Shown: piece after piece, positions 57,073 through 64,000 of the stretch | Position numbering within the stretch: the stretch's first letter is position 1 | Layout of the letters: every line of letters begins with the position of its first letter | Assembly (NCBI GenBank): GCA_001512635.1 | Contig: LFSA01000029.1 | Coordinates: 39,193-103,192 of the forward strand | DNA: 64,000 bases | Direction of reading: 5' to 3' | Source of the DNA: Pelotomaculum sp. DTU098 | GTDB lineage: Bacteria; Bacillota; Desulfotomaculia; Desulfotomaculales; Pelotomaculaceae | Translations under genes and position numbers: made by a program | Notes under the pieces: generated by a model | The model's database searches: none | Told to the model about the DNA's origin: nothing | Seen by the model: only the letters and a program-made list of their open reading frames with translations

Positions 57073-59115
57073 CTAATTGAGCGATTTTACATAATTTTGA
57101 GCACGAATTAGTACCGCCGCAGCTTCGGCCCGGGTCGCCTCAGCATGCGGGGCAAAGTCGCCCGATTCCCTGCCGAGAATGATACCGGCTTCCACCGCTG
57201 CAGCCAGAGATGGCCTGGCCCATCCGGAAACATCATTTCCATCGTTAAACCCCGCAATAGCCCCCTCAACATCAGCAATTTCTATAGTATAGCCCGCAGC
57301 TTCGATGGCCTTGATGATCATAACGGTCATTTCCTCACGGCTGATATGCTTATCTGGCCGGAATGTGCCGTCTCCGTAGCCGCTTGCAAAACCCGCTTTT
57401 GCTGCCGCCCCGATCGCTCCCGCAAACCTTTGCCCGGCCGGGACGTCAGAAAACCTGGCAGCAGCAGTCTCATCTCCGGTAAGGTCCAGGGTGCGTACCA
57501 GTATGCCGGCGAATTCAGCACGGGTGAGCGGTTCATGGGGATTGGCATTTTGGATGTTCTTGACCCTTCCCTCCAACCGGGCAGTAACCCGGCCGGTATT
57601 CAGAATGTTCTCGGCCAGGGTTTCCCTGACCGGAATGTTGGTGTTAAGGAAGGTGGCTTCCTTGAAGGCGGTGAAGCCATCACCACCCGTAGCTAAAAAG
57701 TCATTGGTTGCAACCCTGTAAGTTTTGCTGTTATCGGTTAAATTAACAGGGGTACCATCGGTTAAATAGATGCTCACTACCCTGCTGCCGCTGGGCTCAC
57801 CGGGGTCATAGGTAAATTTTAAACCGGATACCTGGATGCCTTTACCGCCGTCACCCACAGCCTGTTCAAGTATTCTTTTAATTTGGGGACCGGTCATCTC
57901 TGCTGTCATAATGGTATTGTCAAAGGGAGTAAAGGCATAAAGGGTTCCCAGGGTTATTGCCCCTTGTGGAATATCAATTTGCAGAGCACCGTTGTTCATA
58001 AAGGCAATATCTGCGCCGGCTTTTTCTTTTATTACATCGCATACCCAGTTCCCGGCCGCTGATTCACCCCAGGGAAAGTCTGCCTGGGTGGTGCTCAGGC
58101 CGGTATCAGTTTCACCCAGCTCCTGGCTGGCTACAGAACCCACCTTTATTTTAGCAGTTTCGACAATATCGTTGACTGACTGGTCAACGACTGGAGACTG
58201 GGCTTTATACCCATAGGGGAATACTGTGTTGTCCGTGTCACAGGCAATGTACTGTGTATTGAAATCAAGGGAACCATCCTCATGTCTGGTAATCTTCATA
58301 TCAATAAAGCCCCTGCCGTAGGAGCCGGCTATTGCCACCGGCGTACCGTTTGCCGCGGTGGTATTGACCAGGGTATGAGTATGCCCGCCCAGTACAGCGT
58401 CAATAACATCACCAGCCTGGTTGGCCACGTCAAAAACAGGACCGGTTCTGCTGTCATTATTGTCTCCGGCGTGAATTAAAGCAATTACAATCTGCGCGCC
58501 TTTCTCCCTGGCATCCCGGGCTGCCTGTCTGACGTTTTCTACAATGTTCCCAACCTCATAATCTTTGATATGGTCGGGCAACACTACATTCGGCAATTCT
58601 TCGGTAACAGCGCCCACAAAGGCGATTTTCATGCCATCCTTTTCAAAAATTGCATAAGGCTCAAACACGTTTTTACTGGTGCCCTTATAAAAAAGGTTGG
58701 AACAAATTATCGGGTAATTGGCAATCCCAGGCGCGGTTACTGTATCCGGTCCCCAGTCGAATTCGTGGTTGCCCAACGCGGAAACCGCCACACCAATATT
58801 ATTAAAAAAGTGCATAACCGGCTCGCCTTTCAGCATATTGGACAAAACCGTGCCCTGATAGTTATCGCCGCCGGAAACTATAAGGGTCCTTTCGGGATTG
58901 CTGTAAACAATTTCTTTAATGTTTCTGGCCATGACTGCGGCTACCGGGTTGCCTTTAGTATCTTCCAGCATGCCATGGAAGTCGGTGATTTCAATAATAT
59001 CAAAAACTTTATCGCCGTCTGCCGCCAGAGTAAAACCACAGGGCACAAGGAAGGCAGAAATAAACGCAATCAGGCAAACTACCAGTAATACCGGGAATTT
59101 CTTTTTAATAAGCAC
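57073..59115 (-). CDS. 5'-nucleotidase family phosphohydrolase with SLH domains
   Basis: 680 residues. A signal peptide is followed by the metallophosphatase domain with ITDFHGMLED, GGDNYQGT, GNHEFDWG, HAGDNND and GGHTHT (metal-binding motifs, about 45-245), then the 5'-nucleotidase C-terminal domain (GNWVCDVIKEKAGADIAFMN and GFTAFKEATF). The last about 140 residues are SLH repeats (GFASGYGDGTFRPDKHISRE and AGIILGRESGDFAPHAEATR). It should be a wall-anchored enzyme that dephosphorylates extracellular nucleotides or similar esters. Downstream of the LivJ gene on the same strand, possibly aiding phosphate or nucleoside scavenging. Confidence 0.92.
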   Translation of the reverse strand: MLIKKKFPVLLVVCLIAFISAFLVPCGFTLAADGDKVFDIIEITDFHGMLEDTKGNPVAAVMARNIKEIVYSNPERTLIVSGGDNYQGTVLSNMLKGEPVMHFFNNIGVAVSALGNHEFDWGPDTVTAPGIANYPIICSNLFYKGTSKNVFEPYAIFEKDGMKIAFVGAVTEELPNVVLPDHIKDYEVGNIVENVRQAARDAREKGAQIVIALIHAGDNNDSRTGPVFDVANQAGDVIDAVLGGHTHTLVNTTAANGTPVAIAGSYGRGFIDMKITRHEDGSLDFNTQYIACDTDNTVFPYGYKAQSPVVDQSVNDIVETAKIKVGSVASQELGETDTGLSTTQADFPWGESAAGNWVCDVIKEKAGADIAFMNNGALQIDIPQGAITLGTLYAFTPFDNTIMTAEMTGPQIKRILEQAVGDGGKGIQVSGLKFTYDPGEPSGSRVVSIYLTDGTPVNLTDNSKTYRVATNDFLATGGDGFTAFKEATFLNTNIPVRETLAENILNTGRVTARLEGRVKNIQNANPHEPLTRAEFAGILVRTLDLTGDETAAARFSDVPAGQRFAGAIGAAAKAGFASGYGDGTFRPDKHISREEMTVMIIKAIEAAGYTIEIADVEGAIAGFNDGNDVSGWARPSLAAAVEAGIILGRESGDFAPHAEATRAEAAAVLIRAQNYVKSLN

Positions 59116-59212
59116 TGGGTAAACCTCCTTAAATATAAGCCCCTACATGGCAAAGCCAGGGGGTTACTAAAACTTTAGCATACAAGTATCTGCATGTAAA
59201 TTACTCATTTTC

Positions 59213-59252
59213 CCTAACAAAAACCTAGATTAATTATTTGATCAAACCAGGT
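59213..59252 (-). terminator. Terminator-like hairpin (copy B)
   Basis: Leftward AACCTGG pairs with CTAGGTT (one G-T) and TTTTTG follows. It lies downstream of the LivJ gene and upstream of the nucleotidase. The 55-base element is about three-quarters identical to the one near 56278-56311, continuing past the T-run into GTTAG..AAA.GAGTAA. Confidence 0.5.
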
Positions 59253-59272
59253 TCATGGCATGGTTCAAAACG

Positions 59273-59316
59273 AAAAGCTCTCTAAACCGTTGAAAAACAC
59301 CAGCTAGAGAGCTTTT
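59273..59316. terminator. Terminator of the LivJ-type gene
   Basis: AAAAGCTCTCTA (59273-59284) and TAGAGAGCTTTT (59305-59316), 12-bp perfect stem with a 20-base loop, T-rich on both ends. It lies about 77 bp past the LivJ stop. Confidence 0.75.
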
Positions 59317-59392
59317 TTCCGTTTCTCCGGGTGTTAAACCCAAGAAAAACCGCGCCCTTCATTGACTTTCCACTTCTGATAATCAGAACAGC

Positions 59393-60553
59393 CTATTTCA
59401 ATTCACGATACTCACCATTGACTATTTCCAGTACCACTGCATCCATTAAAGGGTTGCCTTCTTCGTCAAAGGAGAACTTGCCGGTGACACCCTGGTAATC
59501 TTTAATAGCCGACAGGGCATCTCTGAATTTGGCGCGGTCACCGGCAGCCCCTTCAACCTTCAGGGCTTCGGCCATAATCCCCAGAGCATCGTAAGCCTGA
59601 GCAGCAAATTGGTTCGGGACGGCATTGTAACGCTTTTGATACTCGGCCACGAAAGCCTGCGTCGTGGGGTCGTCCCGGCCGGTAAACCACGGGCTGCCCA
59701 CCAGAGCGCCTTCCGCCGCATCGCCGGCAATCCTCATCAGCTCGGGGTCGTTAAACCCGTTGCCGCCCATCACCGGCAGGTTGAGGCCCATTTGCCTGGC
59801 CTGAATTAAGAGCAGCGCAGACTCCCTGTACAAACCGGAAACAGCCAGGACTTCGGGCTTTGCCGCCGCCACTTTGGTGAGCTGCGCCTGGAAGTCGGTA
59901 TCCCCGTCGGCAAAGGTCTGGGTTTCCACAATGGTCACTCCCTGTTCCTGCAGGGCTTTTTCAAAGCTTTTAGCGGAGCCGGTGGCCCAGTCGTTGTTGC
60001 TGGAGTACAGCAGGGCCGCTCTGGTGAAGCCGAACTTTTCTTTAGCCTTACGCACCGTGACGGGGATCACGTTTTCCTCTGGAAGAGAATTTCTGAATAC
60101 ATAAGGTCCGATCTCACCAATACCTTCAACGGTGTTGGATGTGCCCATAATGACTACACCGGCATCGTTGGCAATAGGGCCGACGGCAAACATCTCGCCG
60201 CTGTTGGTGGGACCGATGATGGCCAGCACCTGGTCCTCGTTGATCAGTTTTTGCACCGCTTTTACGGCCTGGTCTTTATCGCCGCGGGAATCTTCGATAA
60301 TCAAGCTGATTTTTTTGCCGTTAATTCCCCCGGCACCGTTAATCCTGTCTCTGGCGGTTTCTAGTCCCTGCTTGATGGATACGCCGTAATCCGCCCCGTC
60401 ACCACTGAGCATGGCCACAACACCAATTTTAATTTCTCCTGCATCTTTTTGTTCGCCGCCTGGACCTGCTGGGGAAGAACAGCCGTATATCACCAGTAAC
60501 ATTGAAAATAAACAAAATAACATAAGGATTGAGCCTCTTTTGTTGAGCCGCAT
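59393..60553 (-). CDS. LivJ-type branched-chain amino acid-binding lipoprotein
   Basis: 386 residues. Signal peptide with lipobox VIYGC (Cys about 25). Mature domain has the type I periplasmic-binding-protein pattern: IKIGVVAMLSGDGADYGVSI, LAIIGPTNSGEMFAVGPI and a late YDALGIMAEAL. Such proteins bind branched-chain amino acids, amides or aromatic acids for a LIV-type ABC importer. No permease or ATPase is in the window, so it is an orphan receptor. Another copy of the same family is cut by the right edge. Confidence 0.92.
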   Translation of the reverse strand: MRLNKRGSILMLFCLFSMLLVIYGCSSPAGPGGEQKDAGEIKIGVVAMLSGDGADYGVSIKQGLETARDRINGAGGINGKKISLIIEDSRGDKDQAVKAVQKLINEDQVLAIIGPTNSGEMFAVGPIANDAGVVIMGTSNTVEGIGEIGPYVFRNSLPEENVIPVTVRKAKEKFGFTRAALLYSSNNDWATGSAKSFEKALQEQGVTIVETQTFADGDTDFQAQLTKVAAAKPEVLAVSGLYRESALLLIQARQMGLNLPVMGGNGFNDPELMRIAGDAAEGALVGSPWFTGRDDPTTQAFVAEYQKRYNAVPNQFAAQAYDALGIMAEALKVEGAAGDRAKFRDALSAIKDYQGVTGKFSFDEEGNPLMDAVVLEIVNGEYRELK

Positions 60554-60659
60554 ACCCCTATCTCACCTTCTTTCTATAGCTTCCTGTCTATCACTTTTCT
60601 TTCCTCAAAATAATAAAGCTAAAAAAATCAAGCAAAAAAAACACATCTTAAAAAAGATA

Positions 60660-60770
60660 CTATGACTTTTTCACCTCCCTCAACTTCTTCTCCCGCCGGT
60701 ACCGTACCCGGAAATAATGCTCCAGGCCGTACATTCCAAGGCAATCCGCCCTGTCTTTGTTGACAAACAT
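60660..60770 (-). CDS. Possible 36-residue ORF
   Basis: ATG at 60770 with AAGGAGC directly before it encodes MFVNKDRADCLGMYGLEHYF and continues RVRYRREKKLREVKKS, ending TAG at 60660. The strongly basic C-terminus and good ribosome site suggest a real small protein. It lies between the NHLP precursor and the LivJ gene on the same strand. No family recognised. Confidence 0.4.
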   Translation of the reverse strand: MFVNKDRADCLGMYGLEHYFRVRYRREKKLREVKKS

Positions 60771-61004
60771 GCTCCTTGAAAAAGTGTTTCTTAGGTGGCA
60801 GGCGCCTTGTGTCTGTACCCTGCGACAAATATAATTAACAACTGTTTTTTATTTACAGTTTTCCTTTTCAAATTTCTGATGGGTTGCAGTATTAGAATTG
60901 TGCATTAAGGGTTTTAAGCCGCGATAAGTTTACCTTTATAAACCTTGTATTGGTATTTCAATCTGAACATATTTTACCAGGCACAGTTTACAAAACCTTT
61001 CTTT
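60771..61004. other. Intergenic region downstream of the NHLP precursor
   Basis: AT-rich. A 6-bp hairpin AACTGT/ACAGTT occurs near 60839-60860 on the leftward strand and could weakly end the precursor transcript. Nothing else was found. Confidence 0.35.
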
Positions 61005-61310
61005 CTAATCAGATTTTTTATCAATACAGAGACTAAAATCAAAACAAGGGTCCGCAACGCCTCCAGCCACGGCATTCAATAGTTCATCTGTCAACTCGTC
61101 AGGATTAACCGGCACTACCAGATATACAACATTAGCTGACTCTTCGACAACTCTAACTTCGACTTCTTCGGGGACTTGAACGCCAAATTGGGCAATGGCT
61201 TCATGCGGCTTTTCCATCAGGAATTTCTTGAAGTTATGGTCTGATTGCGCTTTTTTGATAATTTTCTTTTCTAATTCCTCGCGGGTCAAAGGTTTTTGGT
61301 GTTCACTCAT
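61005..61310 (-). CDS. NHLP-leader RiPP precursor peptide
   Basis: 101 residues. Residues about 10-80 match the nitrile-hydratase alpha-subunit-like leader (NHLP) pattern: EELEKKIIKKAQSDHNFKKF, EAIAQFGVQVPEEVEVRVVE and VVYLVVPVNPDEL. It ends in the double-Gly LNAVAGG (83-84), after which a 17-residue core VADPCFDFSLCIDKKSD follows, with Cys89 and Cys95 and Lys98-99. NHLP leaders are known in RiPP precursors processed by radical SAM, LanM, YcaO or GNAT enzymes and exported by peptidase ABC transporters. Upstream on the same strand is a tandem-GNAT gene. AGGGGG precedes the ATG. Confidence 0.9.
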   Translation of the reverse strand: MSEHQKPLTREELEKKIIKKAQSDHNFKKFLMEKPHEAIAQFGVQVPEEVEVRVVEESANVVYLVVPVNPDELTDELLNAVAGGVADPCFDFSLCIDKKSD

Positions 61311-61454
61311 CTTTGTTTTACCCCCTTTTGGTTCTCTGTTTAGTTAATACGTTGTGATTGAGTTTTCATTACAAATTTCCGCAAATTTTCCGGTTGAGCT
61401 TGCCTAACAACCGGGCACAAAAGCCCATGCCAATAACTGTGACACAATGTTGAA

Positions 61455-62330
61455 CTAAAATTGTTTTTTCGCCTGGTAAAACTCCACCAAAAAGGTGGCA
61501 TTGGGCTTTAATCGTTTCTCATAAAAGAGGCGCAAATTAGGGTTGGAGCGGTCGGGATGATAATTTACCGAACAACAGCCGTAAATTATTCCCAACTCCA
61601 ACTGCTTTCTAATAACTTGAGCCAGTAGTGGTATAGCCCGCCCCGTTCTCTGCAGCTCCTCCCTGATATAAAATATCCCATAACACAGGGTATCTTCAGC
61701 CACCCGGGCGGTAATCAGCCAGCCCACTATTTCGCCATCACAACAGAGCCAGAAGCTGGTGTCAGGGTAAGGCCGCCCTCCCTGGAAAGGTGAAAATCTC
61801 CGGGGATACCATTTGTCCTCACCTTTTTTAATTTCTTCTAAAACTTTAGGCGCCGGCTTATCCCAGGGGATGGCCCTGTCCTTACCGCGAAAACCAACCC
61901 GGTTAACCCACAGAAATGATTCATTAAACTTAAATTTGCCTATTTCATGGGACTTAACTGGCTCATCCCAACCACATTTCTGCAAGATCCTGCACAGGGC
62001 TGAGGTTTCCCTCCGGCCAAATGGAAAGCTGATGGAAACTCTCCGGCATCCCTTTTCCCTTAAATGTTCCTCGGCAGCCAGGAGCAGTCCGGTTCCAAGT
62101 CCGCTGTTACGGAAGTCGTCTCCCACAAACAATGAATCGATGATACCTGTCCGTGTTTCTGGTTTAACACTGGCAATTACCAGGCCCGCCGGCTCCAACA
62201 GCCGTGAAGCGGCCAGCACCACCACCCGCTGATCCATGCATTTTTCAGGCAAGCTATCCCGCTGCCAGGGAAAAGCAAACCGTTTATACATCCCTGCCAA
62301 CGAAGGATCCAGTGATTGGATGTTAAACAT
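61455..62330 (-). CDS. Tandem GNAT acyltransferase next to the RiPP precursor
   Basis: 291 residues with two GNAT folds. The N-terminal one has a good acyl-CoA site (LFVGDDFRNSGLGTGLLL, about 67-84); the C-terminal one has a degenerate site (YIREELQRTGRAIPLLAQ, about 221-238) and the FYEKRL region. No signal or membrane segment. It lies 144 bp upstream of the NHLP precursor on the same strand. GNAT enzymes are known to add fatty acyl groups to NHLP-precursor peptides (selidamides), so a similar role is a possibility. It may equally be an unrelated acetyltransferase. Confidence 0.75.
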   Translation of the reverse strand: MFNIQSLDPSLAGMYKRFAFPWQRDSLPEKCMDQRVVVLAASRLLEPAGLVIASVKPETRTGIIDSLFVGDDFRNSGLGTGLLLAAEEHLREKGCRRVSISFPFGRRETSALCRILQKCGWDEPVKSHEIGKFKFNESFLWVNRVGFRGKDRAIPWDKPAPKVLEEIKKGEDKWYPRRFSPFQGGRPYPDTSFWLCCDGEIVGWLITARVAEDTLCYGIFYIREELQRTGRAIPLLAQVIRKQLELGIIYGCCSVNYHPDRSNPNLRLFYEKRLKPNATFLVEFYQAKKQF

Positions 62331-62406
62331 TGATTGGTCTCCTCTAACATCAAGGGTTTTATCTTGCTACTCATTTTCTTAATTAAATCCCCCTGGTTTT
62401 TTGCTC

Positions 62407-63267
62407 CTATACTTGCTCGAAATTCCTTCTTCTCTCCCAATCCGTTACGGATGCCAGAAAATGATCTATTTCAGTTTGGGCTGTCTTTGCGTAATGCTCT
62501 ATCACGTCCTCACCAAATAAATCCCGGGCAATCTTACTGTTTTCAAAAATAGTCAGGGCAGCCATTAAACTTGCGGGTAGTTTCTCCAATTCCGGCATTT
62601 CATAAGCATTGCCGCACACCGGCGGGGAAGACAGGGTTAACCTATTTTCGATACCGTACAGGCCTGAGGCCAGGCACGCGGCAAACACCAGGTAAGGGTT
62701 GGCATCGGCCCCGGGGATGCGGTTTTCAATACGGAAAGCTTTTTCCCGGCCAACCAGCCGGAAAGCCACTGTGCGGTTATCTAAACCCCAGGACAGGTTG
62801 CAGGGGGTGACGTAAGAGGAGCCGTACCGCTTATAGGAATTGACGTAAGGCGCGTAGAAGCACATCAGCTCCGGGGCCACCAGCAGCATGCCGGCGAGGA
62901 AGTGCTGGCAGTTTACAGACATTTTATAGTCATTATGGTCATCGAGCATCTGGGCTTCATCGTCAACAGCAATAATTACATCGGGCTTCCATTTATTAAT
63001 GAGATTTCTTGCTGCAATCCCCGCGTTTGTCATATAGCCGGTATCCGGGCGCTTCTTTGTATCCAGGTAATAATATTTTACCGAAAAGGGTTTTTTGCCA
63101 ATTACCTCGTCAATGCCTTTATTCACATCATTTACCCAGGAGTAATCAGTTGCATAGCTGTGGAGAATCAATACCCGGGGTTTTAATACATTAAAACTCA
63201 CCAGGAAAATACAAAGGGATATAAAAAATATAATAACTATTACCTGTTGCCAGCTGAGCTTATTCAT
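62407..63267 (-). CDS. Chimeric ORF: ABC substrate-binding N-terminus fused to a glutamine synthetase C-terminus
   Basis: 286 residues. Residues 1-106 (one TM segment, then PRVLILHSYATDYSWVNDVN and WKPDVIIAVDDEAQ) match the N-terminal lobe of PF04392-type ABC substrate-binding proteins. From about residue 107, the text is a glutamine synthetase C-terminal domain: MSVNCQHFLAGMLLV, YAPYVNSYKRYGSS and RIENRIPGADANPYLVFAAC. The join is at about 62945-62955. Neither domain is complete. Either a deletion fused two genes, or the assembly joined two loci. The GS part keeps the Glu of RIENR, unlike the GlnA-like gene at 22055. Confidence 0.85.
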   Translation of the reverse strand: MNKLSWQQVIVIIFFISLCIFLVSFNVLKPRVLILHSYATDYSWVNDVNKGIDEVIGKKPFSVKYYYLDTKKRPDTGYMTNAGIAARNLINKWKPDVIIAVDDEAQMLDDHNDYKMSVNCQHFLAGMLLVAPELMCFYAPYVNSYKRYGSSYVTPCNLSWGLDNRTVAFRLVGREKAFRIENRIPGADANPYLVFAACLASGLYGIENRLTLSSPPVCGNAYEMPELEKLPASLMAALTIFENSKIARDLFGEDVIEHYAKTAQTEIDHFLASVTDWERRRNFEQV

Positions 63268-63302
63268 GAAACTAAATACAACCTCCGAAGATGGTCGGTT
63301 AA

Positions 63303-64000
63303 TTAACTGACCGGTAGGGGTGCTTTTACTACATAACGCCCCTCTTTTACTTCCAACAAATAGACCGGGCTTTTGACCGGCTCACGGTCCTGATCAAAGG
63401 TGATAGTCCCGGAGACGCCCTGCCAGTTCTTTGTCCCTGCCAGCTTTTCCTTAATAATCGCCGGATCAGCGCTTCCGGTTTCCCGGATAGCATCTGCCAG
63501 CAGGTTTACCGCGTCATATGCCTGGGCTGCAAAAACATCCGGCGTCTGGTTATTGTAGAGGGCCTTGTATTTTTCCACGAATTCCAGCGTTTTAGGTTCA
63601 ATACTCTTGGGATCCACCCCGAATCCCGCGTAGACCATGGTACCTTCCACTGCGGTTCCTCCGCATTCGATTAACTCCCTGGTGTACATCCCGTCTCCGC
63701 CCACAGCTACATGCTGCAGTCCCTGTTTGCGCATTTCCTGCATAAAGAGATAGGCCTCCTGGCTATTACCGGGAAAGACCAGGCCATCGAACTGGCTCTG
63801 TTTAAGAGAACTGACCTGGACGCTGAAATCGGTATCATTTTTTCTTATCTTTTGCTCATTAACAATTTCAATCCCGTTCCTAAAAAGGGCCGGCTTGAAA
63901 ATGGCAGCCAATCCCTCGGTATAACTCCGCCCGATATTCTTTACCAGAGCAACTCTTTTCCACTTGAGCTCATCGGCAAGGTACTTGACAACGGCGGGAA
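63303..64000 (-). CDS. LivJ-type substrate-binding protein, right-truncated
   Basis: About 231 residues are visible; the frame stays open to the right edge (KYLADELKWKRVALVKNIGR at its beginning). The pattern DTDFSVQVSSLKQSQFDGLV, AAQAYDAVNLLADAIRE and WQGVSGTITFDQDREPVKSP is of the type I periplasmic-binding family, paralogous to the gene at 59393-60553. N-terminal signal lies outside the window. It is upstream of the chimeric ORF by 35 bp. Its transport partners are not in the window. Confidence 0.9.
   Translation of the reverse strand, partial: PAVVKYLADELKWKRVALVKNIGRSYTEGLAAIFKPALFRNGIEIVNEQKIRKNDTDFSVQVSSLKQSQFDGLVFPGNSQEAYLFMQEMRKQGLQHVAVGGDGMYTRELIECGGTAVEGTMVYAGFGVDPKSIEPKTLEFVEKYKALYNNQTPDVFAAQAYDAVNLLADAIRETGSADPAIIKEKLAGTKNWQGVSGTITFDQDREPVKSPVYLLEVKEGRYVVKAPLPVS

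Noticed and set aside
60628..60828. 66-residue leftward frame overlapping the 36-residue ORF
   Set aside because: No ribosome site and a Pro/Lys-rich translation; the overlapping 36-residue ORF with AAGGAGC is better placed.

Overview
The window reads as chromosomal DNA of an endospore-forming Gram-positive bacterium of the Clostridia, most like the Desulfotomaculum/Pelotomaculum group. That placement is inference. It rests on a spoVAC-spoVAD-spoVAE cluster with spore-specific DUF1657 and YhcN/YlaJ proteins, the gatCAB amidotransferase, AddAB rather than RecBCD, SLH-domain surface proteins, strong AGGAGG ribosome sites and frequent GTG/TTG starts. No rRNA, tRNA, CRISPR array or intact insertion sequence was seen.

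Layout. 1-5857 (all leftward): a catabolic operon with a HisD-like dehydrogenase, a zinc alcohol dehydrogenase and a ribose-type ABC importer whose binding protein is cut by the left edge. 6288-9166: beta-carbonic anhydrase, a duplicated DUF3231 protein and two small proteins. 9228-11099: htpG. 11312-15048 (leftward): two DUF1657 proteins, a DUF421-DUF1657 fusion of the 2Duf type, spoVAC, spoVAD, spoVAE and a YhcN/YlaJ lipoprotein. This is the gene set known from spore heat-resistance spoVA2mob-type operons. 15271-18216: a TRAP transporter behind a leader with its own terminator. 18911-21836: a secreted protein in AT-rich DNA, then a cysteine-rich histidine kinase and an OmpR-family regulator. 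22055-24905: a glutamine-synthetase-like protein lacking metal-binding glutamates, a long hairpin, and glutamate dehydrogenase. 25016-31153: a YcdB/SLH surface protein and gatCAB. 31395-44171: mixed accessory and transport genes (methyltransferase, azoreductase, ArsR regulator, AzlCD, iron-sulfur-flavoprotein-like protein, EamA, ARPP-1, NCS2 permease, XRE regulator, sodium-solute symporter), several of them frameshifted. 44361-49711: a five-PAS orphan kinase, a MoaE-like protein and remnants of a helicase and a nuclease. 49787-56162: addAB. 56418-60553: an isochorismatase-family hydrolase, an SLH-anchored 5'-nucleotidase and a LivJ-type lipoprotein. 60660-64000: a 36-residue ORF, a RiPP precursor with a nitrile-hydratase-like leader, a tandem-GNAT acyltransferase, a chimeric ORF and a second LivJ-type protein cut by the right edge.

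The most unusual content is the NHLP-leader precursor beside a tandem-GNAT protein (61005-62330), a possible acyl-modified peptide locus. Next are the glutamine synthetase homologue that has probably lost catalysis, next to glutamate dehydrogenase, and the spore heat-resistance-type spoVA cluster. At least four genes look frameshifted, two of them repairable by one extra A in an A6 run, so either sequence error or gene decay has affected this stretch.
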